From contig NZ_MBSO01000013.1 in the NCBI RefSeq assembly GCF_001695835.1, positions 82,854 through 146,853 on the forward strand: DNA of 64,000 nt, given 5' to 3'. The position numbers were made by a program, and so were the translations under genes. Shown one piece after another: positions 8,228 through 15,714 of this stretch (the stretch's first letter is position 1; each line of letters opens with the position of its first letter). This DNA comes from Ensifer sp. LC11 (GTDB lineage: Bacteria; Pseudomonadota; Alphaproteobacteria; Rhizobiales; Rhizobiaceae). The notes under the pieces were generated by a model. The model was not told where the DNA came from and did no database searches. It saw nothing but the letters and a program-made list of their open reading frames with translations.

Positions 8228-8548
8228 ATGGAACACATTGCCGCGATCATGGTCCTGGTCGGCTGCATGCAGACGACAGAGGCCTGCCGCGAAGTGCCGG
8301 CGCCGACAGTGGCTTTCGAAACGGTAGAAGAGTGCCGCGAACTGCTGGCCCCGGCGATAGAGGCGACGGCAGAGACCTTCAAGCGCGCCTATGGCGCCTG
8401 CGCAGAAGTCGATCCCGCCCTGTTCGTGGAAGACGCGACTATCGAGTGGCAGGTCACGCCGCGCGGTCAGCTCCGGGTCGACGTTAGGGTTGACGATGGC
8501 AGCTACGCCGTCGCCGCGCGCCACGACCGTGCGAAGGCTCGCAATTGA
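8228..8548 (+). CDS. Conserved-looking small hypothetical protein with stress promoter
   Basis: This is a 106-aa protein of unknown function. A short hydrophobic N-terminus (MEHIAAIMVLVGC) is followed by a soluble region with paired cysteines (TEAC, EEC, YGAC), which suggests secretion and possibly disulfides. ATG 8228 is chosen because TAGGGAG sits 7 bases upstream; an ATG at 8222 is too close to it. It lies 48 bases before the CsbD gene and behind an exact EcfG-type promoter, so a general-stress role is inferred. I do not recognise a named family. Confidence 0.7.
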   Translation: MEHIAAIMVLVGCMQTTEACREVPAPTVAFETVEECRELLAPAIEATAETFKRAYGACAEVDPALFVEDATIEWQVTPRGQLRVDVRVDDGSYAVAARHDRAKARN

Positions 8549-8596
8549 GTTCACGGGTTGCTGCTTGGGCGACCGCACCAACTGAAAGGCTAAGGC

Positions 8597-8794
8597 ATGA
8601 ACTGGGATATCGTTGAAGGCAGATGGCACGAATTGAAGGGTAAGATCCAGGCTCAATGGGGCAAGCTGACCAATGATGACCTCGATGTCATCGATGGTCG
8701 CCGAGAAGAACTCGCCGGGCGGATTCAAGCGCGATACGGAATCGCCCGCGATGAGGCGGAACGCCAGATCGATGAATGGATGTCCCGCAGCTAG
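8597..8794 (+). CDS. CsbD family stress protein
   Basis: This is a 65-aa CsbD-like protein. It opens [20 protein letters not shown], the typical W-W-LKGK pattern, followed by [20 protein letters not shown] and a helical tail. CsbD proteins are small, abundant and general-stress induced in many bacteria; their molecular function is unknown. It lies 48 bases downstream of the gene driven by the EcfG-type promoter at 8169, so it is probably cotranscribed with it. Confidence 0.9.
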   Translation: MNWDIVEGRWHELKGKIQAQWGKLTNDDLDVIDGRREELAGRIQARYGIARDEAERQIDEWMSRS

Positions 8795-8928
8795 AGCGGT
8801 TTTGGCAGGCGGGCCGCTGCTTCCCGCCCCATGAGCAATGTGTAAGAACAAGCAACGCGTAAAAACGGGGAAAAACAAGAGCCGCCCGGCATAGGCCGTG
8901 GCGGCCTTCGCTTCAAAGCGGGATCGAA

Positions 8929-9126
8929 CTACTTCTTCTTCGCCATCGACTCGCGCCGGCGAAGCTTTTCAAGAAGACGCTCAAGCTTGGCGCTCTGTTC
9001 TTCACCGTCTCGGGTGTACAGATCGCGCATCGTCTTTCCGATGTGAAGATTTTCATCAGGACGGCTTGCCTTCTTGCGACCAGCCTCAACCGCCGTTTTC
9101 CAAATATGTGCTACCGGCATCTTCAT
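8929..9126 (-). CDS. Small basic hypothetical protein with stress promoter
   Basis: This is a 65-aa lysine/arginine-rich protein, predicted mainly helical, with KLERLLEKLRRRESMAKKK at the C-terminus. No named family is recognised. ATG 9126 is used, and ATG 9120 is an alternative. Support for a real gene comes from an exact minus-strand EcfG-type promoter 29 bases upstream of the start. The basic charge would allow nucleic-acid binding, but nothing specific shows it. Confidence 0.65.
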   Translation of the reverse strand: MKMPVAHIWKTAVEAGRKKASRPDENLHIGKTMRDLYTRDGEEQSAKLERLLEKLRRRESMAKKK

Positions 9127-9154
9127 TTCGACCCTGCGTGTTCCATGGGTGGAG

Positions 9155-9179
9155 AACGTCAGAGCATTGCGAAGGTTCC
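9155..9179 (-). promoter_or_regulatory. EcfG/RpoE2-type general stress promoter (minus strand)
   Basis: On the minus strand GGAAC (9179-9175), a 16-base spacer and CGTT (9158-9155) match the EcfG consensus exactly. The start codon of the small basic protein is at 9126. Confidence 0.78.
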
Positions 9180-9294
9180 GGGCGTTTCTGGCGCAAAGCG
9201 TCTCGTTTTGGGACTCTTTTGTCTAGGATGGTAAGTGAATGGTTAATGTCGTTGGATCCGAAAGCTCTGATGTATGGATCTTGTCCGGTTTTCT

Positions 9295-9319
9295 GGAACA
9301 AAGAGATAGTTTTGGCGTT
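9295..9319 (+). promoter_or_regulatory. EcfG/RpoE2-type general stress promoter
   Basis: GGAAC (9295-9299), a 16-base spacer and CGTT (9316-9319) lie 34 bases before the ATG of the DUF1328 gene at 9353. Divergent to the site at 9155-9179, so both neighbours appear stress-controlled. Confidence 0.8.
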
Positions 9320-9352
9320 TGCATTGCAGTAATGCAGGCAAGGAGAATTGCT

Positions 9353-9517
9353 ATGTTATACTATGCGCTTGTCTTCCTCGTTGTGGCAATCATAGCGGGT
9401 GTACTTGGTTTCGGCGGGATCGCGGGTACGTCCGCTGGTATCGCGCAGATCCTTTTCTTCCTCTTCCTCATCTTCCTGGTGGTCTCGCTCGTCGCCGGCC
9501 TGGTCCGTCGAGGCTGA
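9353..9517 (+). CDS. DUF1328 (YtjA-like) small membrane protein
   Basis: This is a 54-aa peptide with two membrane helices and the DUF1328 core [20 protein letters not shown] followed by [14 protein letters not shown]. It is expected in the inner membrane with both ends on the same side. The start is fixed by AAGGAG at 9340-9345. It sits directly behind an exact EcfG-type promoter. The function of the family is unknown, though it is frequently in stress regulons. It is paralogous in pattern to the 56-aa peptide at 4654. Confidence 0.92.
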   Translation: MLYYALVFLVVAIIAGVLGFGGIAGTSAGIAQILFFLFLIFLVVSLVAGLVRRG

Positions 9518-9811
9518 ACAAATCCTGGGAGAGAATTGCAACGCATTCGAGAAGGGCGGCGCCGGCGTCGCCCTTGTTGCGTATTGTCGGCGGATCGTCT
9601 GCTTGCCCTTGCAGGTCCGCTTGGCTATTGATGCCGCAACCGTCGTTTTCGCCTTGGGATACCGAACATTATGAAATCGCTGGAACTGCTCGTTGAGCGG
9701 ATCACCCTCCTCGAGCAGATCATGAACGCGCTGAAGAAGAAATGATGCTGGTGTCGTGGCTTCCTTCAGCGAAGCCGCGGTTCGTCGTGATTGCCTAACG
9801 GGGTCTGCAAA

Positions 9812-11065
9812 ATGAAGACTGACGTAGTGGTTCTGGGCGCCGGCATCGTCGGCATTTCCGCCGCCATCCATCTGGCACGACGCGGAAAGTCGGTGGTCCT
9901 GCTCGATCGTCGCGGCGCCGGGGAGGAAACCTCCTACGGCAATGCGGGCCTGATCCAGCGCGAGGGCGTGTTTCCGTACGGCTTCCCGCATGACTTCGGC
10001 GCGCTCTTCCGTTATGCGCTGAACAACACCATCGACGCCCATTATCACGTCCGTGCCCTGCCGGGCCTGGTGCCGTTCCTGGCGCGCTACTGGTGGCACT
10101 CGGGCTTTACCCAGCACCAGCGCATCGCCCATCTGTACGCGCCGCTGATCGAGCATTCGATTAGCGAACACCAGGATCTGATCGAGGCGTCCGGCGCTGG
10201 CGATCTCATCCGCAAGGACGGATGGATGAAGGTGTTCCGCACCGAAAAGCAACGGGACGCCGCCTTTAAGGAGGCGGAAAAGCTCTCGGCTGGTTTCGGT
10301 GTCAACCACCAGAAGCTCTCAACAAGCGAACTGAAGACGATCGAGCCGTCGATCAAGGCCGATCTCGTCGGCGGATTGCGCTGGAGCGATCCCTGGTCGA
10401 TCCGCGACCCGCACAGCCTCAACAAGGCCTATCTCTCCTATTTCCAGTCGCTGGGTGGGCGCCTTGTTTCCGGCGATGCGGCGACAACCGAACATATTCT
10501 TGAGGGCCCCGGCTGGCGTGTTGCAACCCCTGAGGGGCCGCTGGAGACCCGCGAAGTCGTCGTGGCGCTCGGCCCCTGGGCCGACACGGTCACCCGCAAG
10601 CTCGGCTATCATATCCCGCTCGCGGTGAAGCGCGGCTACCATATGCACTACGGCACGCAGGAGGGGGCGCAGCTCAACAACTGGGTGCTCGATGCCGAGA
10701 AGGGCTATTTCCTGGCGCCGATGCTGCGCGGCATCCGTTTGACGACCGGAGCGGAGTTTGCCTGGCGCGATGCACCGAAGACGCCGGTGCAGTTGACGCG
10801 GGCCGAGCGGGTGGCGCGCGAATTCTTCCCGCTCGCCGAACGCCGCGATGAAGAGCCATGGATGGGCGCGCGCCCCTGCACGCCGGACATGATGCCGGTT
10901 ATCGGTAGGGCCCCCCGTCACGAGGGCCTGTGGTTTGCCTTTGGCCATGCACATCACGGCATGACGCTCGGGCCGGTGACCGGCCGGGCGCTGGCCGAGG
11001 CCATGACCGGAGAAAAGACGGTCATCGACATCGCGCCGTATCGCCCGGGGCGCTTCCTGGCCTGA
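9812..11065 (+). CDS. FAD-dependent amino acid/amine oxidoreductase (DadA-like, DAO family)
   Basis: This is a 417-aa flavoprotein of the D-amino acid oxidase/DadA family. The FAD Rossmann motif VVVLGAGIVGISAAIHLARR lies at residues about 5-24. The GNAGLI segment near residue 50 is typical of DadA-type dehydrogenases. The C-terminal GARPCTPDMMPVIGRAPRHE and GHAHHGMTLGP segments complete the FAD site. It would oxidise a D-amino acid or related amine and pass electrons to the respiratory chain; the substrate is not inferable. It is a single gene with ATG at 9812 and no strong ribosome-binding site. Confidence 0.88.
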   Translation: MKTDVVVLGAGIVGISAAIHLARRGKSVVLLDRRGAGEETSYGNAGLIQREGVFPYGFPHDFGALFRYALNNTIDAHYHVRALPGLVPFLARYWWHSGFTQHQRIAHLYAPLIEHSISEHQDLIEASGAGDLIRKDGWMKVFRTEKQRDAAFKEAEKLSAGFGVNHQKLSTSELKTIEPSIKADLVGGLRWSDPWSIRDPHSLNKAYLSYFQSLGGRLVSGDAATTEHILEGPGWRVATPEGPLETREVVVALGPWADTVTRKLGYHIPLAVKRGYHMHYGTQEGAQLNNWVLDAEKGYFLAPMLRGIRLTTGAEFAWRDAPKTPVQLTRAERVAREFFPLAERRDEEPWMGARPCTPDMMPVIGRAPRHEGLWFAFGHAHHGMTLGPVTGRALAEAMTGEKTVIDIAPYRPGRFLA

Positions 11066-11104
11066 AGCAGGCAGATATGGGAAACTGGATTTTGCCGATG
11101 AGAG

Positions 11105-11127
11105 GGCCGGAAGCCACGCTCCCGGCC
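11105..11127 (+). terminator. Hairpin after the DadA-like gene
   Basis: GGCCGG (11105-11110) pairs with CCGGCC (11122-11127), followed by TTTCC. The stem is short and lies between two convergent genes. Confidence 0.5.
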
Positions 11128-11149
11128 TTTCCGCATTTCTGTTTCAGGG

Positions 11150-11902
11150 TCAGGCGTTGGTGCCGCCGTCGATGGTGAATTCGGCGCCGGTGACGCTGCG
11201 GCTGTCGGGGCCGGCGAGCCAGGCGACGAGGCCTGCCACGTCGCTTGCCTCATTGAAGCGCGGGATCGCCATCAACCCGCGTTGGGGACCGGCGTGATCA
11301 CCGTCGGCGGGGTTCATGTCCGTATCTGTCGAGCCGGGGTGGACGACATTCACGGTGATGCCCTTTGACCCGAGGTCGCGCGCCACCGCCTTGCTAAATC
11401 CCACCAGAGCGCTCTTGCTCAGCACATAGAGACTCATGCCAGGCCAGGGAACGCGTGCGGCAAGGTTGCTGCCGATCGAGATGACGCGCCCGCCTTCCGG
11501 CATGTGGGCGGCGGCAGCGCGCGTCGCTAGAAACACGGCTTTGACGTTGACGTCGATCGTCCGGTCGAAATCCTCCGCAGTCACCTCCGTCACCGTTCCG
11601 GCATCGAAGACGCCGGCATTGTTGACGAGGATGTCGATGCGGCCGTGTTTTTCGGCAACCGTTTTGACGGCGGCTTCGACCGCCCCCGGATTCCGGTTGT
11701 CCGCCTGGAGTGCCAGCGCTCTGCCGCCATCCCTGGTGATCTCCGCCACAAGTGCCTCGGCCTTCGCCTTCGACTGGCTGTAGGTCACAGCCACCGTTGC
11801 GCCGTCGGCTGCCAGCCGTTTTGCGATTGCCGCGCCGATGCCGCGGCTGCCGCCTGTCACCAGGGCCACCTTATCTTTCAGACTCGTCACTGGGTTCTCC
11901 AT
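11150..11902 (-). CDS. SDR family oxidoreductase
   Basis: This is a 250-aa classical short-chain dehydrogenase. The cofactor motif TGGSRGIGAAIAKRL lies near residues 15-30, NNAG follows in mid-protein, and the catalytic YVLSK (Tyr-x-x-x-Lys) sits near 160. The C-terminus ends TGAEFTIDGG, typical of FabG-like SDRs. Substrate unknown. ATG 11902 is preferred over an in-frame TTG 15 bases upstream. It is divergent from a TetR gene with an inverted repeat between them, so it is probably the TetR target. Confidence 0.9.
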   Translation of the reverse strand: MENPVTSLKDKVALVTGGSRGIGAAIAKRLAADGATVAVTYSQSKAKAEALVAEITRDGGRALALQADNRNPGAVEAAVKTVAEKHGRIDILVNNAGVFDAGTVTEVTAEDFDRTIDVNVKAVFLATRAAAAHMPEGGRVISIGSNLAARVPWPGMSLYVLSKSALVGFSKAVARDLGSKGITVNVVHPGSTDTDMNPADGDHAGPQRGLMAIPRFNEASDVAGLVAWLAGPDSRSVTGAEFTIDGGTNA

Positions 11903-11913
11903 ATTTGTAGTGG

Positions 11914-11970
11914 TCAATACATATATGGAGAAACGACTTGCTGTTTGTTGTCAAGCGATTTATGTATTGA
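11914..11970. promoter_or_regulatory. Inverted repeat between SDR and TetR genes, putative TetR operator
   Basis: TCAATACATA (11914-11923) and TATGTATTGA (11961-11970) are perfect 10-base inverted copies 37 bases apart in the 93-base divergent intergenic region. One copy lies next to each start codon. This is the arrangement expected if the TetR protein represses both its own gene and the SDR gene. The role is inferred from position and symmetry. Confidence 0.6.
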
Positions 11971-11995
11971 TCGTTACAGAAAGGAATTCGCTTTG

Positions 11996-12616
11996 ATGTC
12001 GAGCCGCGGACGACCACGCAACTTCTCCCGGGAGGAGGCGCTGAGGAGCGCCATGCAGCTCTTCTGGGACAGGGGTTATGACAACACGTCGCTGGCGGAT
12101 CTCACCCGGGCGATGGGATTGAACCCGCCAAGCCTTTACGCCGCTTTCGGCAGCAAGGCGCAGCTCTTCCTAGAGGCGGTCGACCTTTATGGCCGGACCG
12201 ATGGTGCCGGGATCTGGGATGGCCTCGAGACGGCTCCGACCGCAAAGGCGGCGGTGCACGACCTTCTAAGGCGCACTGCGGAGAATTTTACCCGGCGTGG
12301 CGAGCCGAGAGGCTGCATGGTGGTCTTGTCCGCGCCGCAGATGGCGGGCGGAGATACGGAAGTCTGCGACGCACTGAAGGTGCGCCGGCTGGAGAAGCAG
12401 GCGGCGCTGGAGCAGCGTTTTGAACGCGGTGTTGCCGAAGGGGACATGCCATGCGGCATCGACTGCCCGGCGATCGCCGCCTATGTCGCCTCGCTGCAGC
12501 ACGGCATGTCGATCGAAGCGCGCGATGGTGCCACACGGGAAACCTTGCTGGCGATTGCCGAATGCGCCGTTGCCGGCTGGGACGCAATGATCGCAGCTTC
12601 GATCAAGCGAGACTAA
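11996..12616 (+). CDS. TetR/AcrR family transcriptional regulator
   Basis: This is a 206-aa regulator. The N-terminal helix-turn-helix (about residues 10-60) contains FWDRGYDNTSLADLTRAMGL and PSLYAAFGSKAQLF, the canonical TetR recognition region. The C-terminal ligand domain is variable and includes a conserved-looking CMVVLSAP segment. The start at 11996 is supported by AAAGGAA. Likely represses itself and the divergent SDR gene through the inverted repeat at 11914-11970. Ligand unknown. Confidence 0.9.
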   Translation: MSSRGRPRNFSREEALRSAMQLFWDRGYDNTSLADLTRAMGLNPPSLYAAFGSKAQLFLEAVDLYGRTDGAGIWDGLETAPTAKAAVHDLLRRTAENFTRRGEPRGCMVVLSAPQMAGGDTEVCDALKVRRLEKQAALEQRFERGVAEGDMPCGIDCPAIAAYVASLQHGMSIEARDGATRETLLAIAECAVAGWDAMIAASIKRD

Positions 12617-12713
12617 GCGACAGATGGCCCGCGCAGCGTCCAGTCATGCTTGTCGACCGTGTCGCTGCAGGCGGCCGGAGCATTTCTCCGGCCCTTCTGG
12701 TCATGCGCGAACG

Positions 12714-13109
12714 TTATTGCGCCGGCTGTGTCATTCCAGGCGTCGTGCCCGGGGTTGATCCAGGGGTCGAGCCCTGCGTTTCCGGTGTTTGCGTACCCTG
12801 CTGCGGCGTTGTCGTGGTATCAGCGGGCGGCGTGGTCCGGCTGGTGGTGTCGGTCGTCGATTGACCCGCCGGTTGATCGGTGGTCGCCGGCAGCGGTGTG
12901 GTTGCGGTATCGCGGCTCAGCTCGGCCGGCAGCCAGGCGATCAGCGCCAGTACGAGACCGGCGAGCAGGATGATGACGATCGGCCAGTTGCTGCGCCTGC
13001 GGGGCTCCTCGGTCACTTCGCTCGTCTGTGTCGGCAAAACCGACTGTATTGTCTGCCCTGTCACCGGGTCGATCACCGGCTTGTCCTTGAACTCTTCGTG
13101 CTGGTTCAT
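12714..13109 (-). CDS. Single-pass membrane protein with Thr/Pro/Gln-rich tail
   Basis: This is a 131-aa protein. A charged N-terminal region (about residues 1-42) is followed by one hydrophobic helix (about 43-62, WPIVIILLAGLVLALIAWLP). A low-complexity C-terminal half is rich in Thr, Pro, Gln and Gly and is probably periplasmic. No named domain is seen. ATG 13109 is preceded by AAAGGA. An exact EcfG-type promoter lies about 140 bases upstream, suggesting a general-stress envelope protein. Confidence 0.75.
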   Translation of the reverse strand: MNQHEEFKDKPVIDPVTGQTIQSVLPTQTSEVTEEPRRRSNWPIVIILLAGLVLALIAWLPAELSRDTATTPLPATTDQPAGQSTTDTTSRTTPPADTTTTPQQGTQTPETQGSTPGSTPGTTPGMTQPAQ

Positions 13110-13487
13110 TGCATCAATCCTTTCTTGGCGTCCTCCAGGCTGGGGCGACCGCTCCTGAACCTTTCCGGGCAGTCGCAGGCACTGGATTTCGCACCGTCGC
13201 GAAGTCGAGCGACAAGGGCGCCCGAAGGGCGCGTGACACAACCGTAAACGCGCGAAAATTTGCAATGTTCCGGTGGTTACAACCCATGGGGCGCCTGAGA
13301 GGTGCGGCCGGCGTTACAGCGGCTGTTTCCGCTGCAAGAAAAAGGGCGCTCAGGGAGGGGGACGCGACATGACGGATCCAGCGCCTCGCAACGGCACCTT
13401 TGGCGCGGCGGCAATGATGCGCAATCTTGCGGGGCGAGGGCTGCCATAGGCCGCACGCTTGTCGGGGCGCGTTCGCGACGTCAGTGG
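13110..13487. other. Intergenic region carrying a minus-strand stress promoter
   Basis: About 380 bases lie between the Thr/Pro-tailed membrane gene and the next minus-strand gene. Apart from the EcfG-type promoter at 13247-13271 I see no gene or structured element. Short open frames here lack plausible starts. Confidence 0.6.
13247..13271 (-). promoter_or_regulatory. EcfG/RpoE2-type general stress promoter (minus strand)
   Basis: On the minus strand GGAAC (13271-13267), a 16-base spacer and CGTT (13250-13247) match the consensus exactly. The next gene downstream starts at 13109, leaving an untranslated leader of roughly 130 bases. Confidence 0.72.
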
Positions 13488-13736
13488 CTAGGTCATGTTC
13501 CGCATGATCCAGAGCGACCGGCCCTCATGGGCTATACCGAACACCGCTTGAAGGCGCGCATCGTCCTTGAGCCTTTCAGCCTCGGCGACGTCGAGATGGA
13601 AGACCTCCTGGTCGGTTTCGTTCGCATTCGGCGTAATCCACCAGCGCCGACCCTCCTGACAAAGCCCGGCTTCCGGATGTTCCTGGATGTACTCGATCGC
13701 ATAGGCTGCGTCCGCATTTCTGCCGGTCTCGAACAT
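13488..13736 (-). CDS. Small hypothetical protein
   Basis: This is an 82-aa acidic soluble protein with several Trp residues (RRWWITPN, RSLWIMRN) and no recognised domain. Its helical N-terminus contains AYAIEYIQEHPEAG. It lies alone between the stress-gene group and the YcaO/TfuA block. It has no visible EcfG-type promoter. It is too acidic and structured in composition to be an obvious RiPP precursor, though that cannot be excluded. Confidence 0.55.
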   Translation of the reverse strand: MFETGRNADAAYAIEYIQEHPEAGLCQEGRRWWITPNANETDQEVFHLDVAEAERLKDDARLQAVFGIAHEGRSLWIMRNMT

Positions 13737-13916
13737 CTGCCTCTCTCCGCCTGATCTTGTTGGAGCCGGACGTGATTATGCGCCTATTCGGACGATGCGG
13801 CAGCAAAAACCGCCGGCCTATGGAAGCAACGATGTCTGCAAGGCCGAACGCGATCCTCTGGTCGAGGGCACGGACGGCTAGCCATCACCTTTGGGCGGCG
13901 GCATGACGACAAGCGG

Positions 13917-14423
13917 CTACTCACGCCCGAGCCGACCGTTCCGGTGGGCCATCGATTGCGTGATGGCGTACGCGGTTGGCGACCTCTTTCCAGGCAGGCT
14001 TGCGTCCAGAATGAGCGTCTTCGCGTCGCTGGCGCTGGTCGCGATCTCGAGCAATTGGGTTGAAGATTGAATGCGCCACATACGGTAGCCGGTGTGCTTT
14101 TTAGGCGCAGGTGGCTGGACGTCAAACCCGCAACCGACCGGGTCTTGGTCTTCGGGGCCGACAACGATGAATATCCGGTTGGAGTCCAAGCGGTAACAAT
14201 GGCCCTCGAAGGCATAACCATAGGCTAAAACGATGGAATGCTGAGTGCTCGTCAATGGATCGGGGCCGGCATAAAGCTGAAATCTCAACTCGAGGTCCTG
14301 CTGGCCGATGCTGAGCTTTCCATGGTCATCTTCGCTGTTGAGTTTCACGCCGTACAGGATGAGCGCATCGGGAAAATAGAGCCCCGTTTCAGCGGGTGCA
14401 GGCAAGTGTTGTTCATTATCCAT
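13917..14423 (-). CDS. Hypothetical protein at the end of the YcaO/TfuA gene block
   Basis: This is a 168-aa protein of unknown family. It is mostly soluble, with an alternating hydrophobic pattern suggesting a beta-rich fold and a GCGFDV segment with proline-rich surroundings in the second half. ATG 14423 is chosen because GAAGGAAATCGAG lies immediately upstream. It starts 16 bases after the stop of the metalloprotease gene on the same strand, so the two are probably cotranscribed. It could be an accessory protein, an inhibitor or even the substrate of the YcaO/TfuA system; nothing in the sequence decides this. Confidence 0.7.
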   Translation of the reverse strand: MDNEQHLPAPAETGLYFPDALILYGVKLNSEDDHGKLSIGQQDLELRFQLYAGPDPLTSTQHSIVLAYGYAFEGHCYRLDSNRIFIVVGPEDQDPVGCGFDVQPPAPKKHTGYRMWRIQSSTQLLEIATSASDAKTLILDASLPGKRSPTAYAITQSMAHRNGRLGRE

Positions 14424-14439
14424 CTCGATTTCCTTCGTT

Positions 14440-15651
14440 TCACCAGAGAATTTCACGCCACCTCATGCAATCTTCAAATTGTTCGACAAAGGAGCGGCCG
14501 CGTCCCTGATCGGCCGCTGTCAAAAAGGCCTCTGCTGCCGTCTCGAAGGTGAGATCGTCCGGCTCGAGATGGCGCCAGGAGCGCACCACGCTTTCACCGA
14601 CAATGTCTCTCGCCTCCTGCAGGGCGGCCTTGCTGGCGAAATGCTTCAGCTCGTAGTCTGCCCTGGACGTGCGCAACTTCGCTTCGATGATGTTCGCAGC
14701 CATCTGCTGGCGCAGATTGCTGAAGCGCCGCGGATCGAGGTCGGACAATCCCCGCTCGAACAGCAGAGACTGATAAGCCTCGATCAGGCAGTCGAAGAGC
14801 GCGCCGGCGAATGGCTTCGAACGATCGTGGACTTCGTCGCCGACATCGCCTACGCGCAGCGAATTGTTGAAGCTTCGGATCTGTCTTTCCTCGCTGAGCT
14901 CGGCAAAGCGGTCGAGCTCGTTATTGATCAGCAGATCGCCGCCGGTGCGGCGCAGAATTCGATCGGCTGCCGTGTCGAAATGGAGCAGCCCGAGCAGCGA
15001 AGCGAAATCGGCCATGGCTTCGTGATAGGCAAAGAAGTCGCTGCCGGCGCCGTCGCCTTCAAGCGGGCCCAGTTCGCTCAGAAGGATCAGGTGACCCATT
15101 TCGTGGGCGACGGAATCAAAGTTCAGCGCGAAACGGGACGTCGTCCTTTCGGGCTCGCTTTCCCCCAACTCCAGGAAGCCGAAGCCCGATTGTGCGTTGT
15201 CCCAATCAAAAATGTGCGGAATGATTTCGAGCCGGCTCAAGGTCGGTTCGAAGAACCATCTGATGTCCCGTCCGACATAACCCTCGAAGATATCCAGCAC
15301 ACGGCGCGCGCAGGCAAAACTGTGCGTTGCCAGAAATGCAGGCGAGTCCGGGGTGATGTGATCAAAGTGTCCGTCCGCGTCCGGTTCTGCAGGCAGATGG
15401 AGGTCGCCGGCATAGGGTGGCAGGATGGGATAGGCATAGGGCCGCTTCGGCTCCAGCGGATCGGCGACATACATCCGACGGTCGGACGGACCGGCCGAGA
15501 TGCCGCCCGCCGATGGGCCGATCCAGACGACCTCAGGCTTCTCGTAGCCGGGAATATAGGGAGGTTGCGGGAAGACAAGAAATCGGGTGCCGAGACGCGG
15601 CGAAGCGGCTCCGTCGGAGCTGGTATCGGACGTGTGAGTGGCGGCATCCAT
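14440..15651 (-). CDS. Gluzincin-type zinc metalloprotease in the YcaO/TfuA block
   Basis: This is a 403-aa protein with HEMGH at residues 183-187 (zinc ligands His183 and His187, catalytic Glu184). The YHEAMAD motif at 209-215 follows, in which Glu211, 24 residues on, fits the third ligand of gluzincins (compare the NE-x-x-x-D motif of thermolysin-like enzymes). No signal peptide or membrane segment is evident, so it appears cytosolic. The proline-rich first 100 residues are unassigned. ATG 15651 is preceded by GGAGGGG. In a RiPP-like block such a peptidase could remove a leader peptide or cleave a modified protein; that is inference. Confidence 0.8.
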   Translation of the reverse strand: MDAATHTSDTSSDGAASPRLGTRFLVFPQPPYIPGYEKPEVVWIGPSAGGISAGPSDRRMYVADPLEPKRPYAYPILPPYAGDLHLPAEPDADGHFDHITPDSPAFLATHSFACARRVLDIFEGYVGRDIRWFFEPTLSRLEIIPHIFDWDNAQSGFGFLELGESEPERTTSRFALNFDSVAHEMGHLILLSELGPLEGDGAGSDFFAYHEAMADFASLLGLLHFDTAADRILRRTGGDLLINNELDRFAELSEERQIRSFNNSLRVGDVGDEVHDRSKPFAGALFDCLIEAYQSLLFERGLSDLDPRRFSNLRQQMAANIIEAKLRTSRADYELKHFASKAALQEARDIVGESVVRSWRHLEPDDLTFETAAEAFLTAADQGRGRSFVEQFEDCMRWREILW

Positions 15652-15714
15652 TTTGCCCCTCCCTCGCGGTTTCAATAACACCTGCGATTGTAAATTTCGA
15701 TTACCTTGTTCGTA

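Noticed and set aside
9671..9745. 24-codon frame MKSLELLVERITLLEQIMNA... upstream of the DadA-like gene
   Set aside because: It looks like an amphipathic helix, but there is no ribosome-binding site and no evidence of conservation. Too short to call.
13488..13736. 82-aa protein as the YcaO/TfuA precursor peptide
   Set aside because: Acidic, Trp-containing and not leader/core-like; separated by 180 bases from the block. Not convincing without comparative data.
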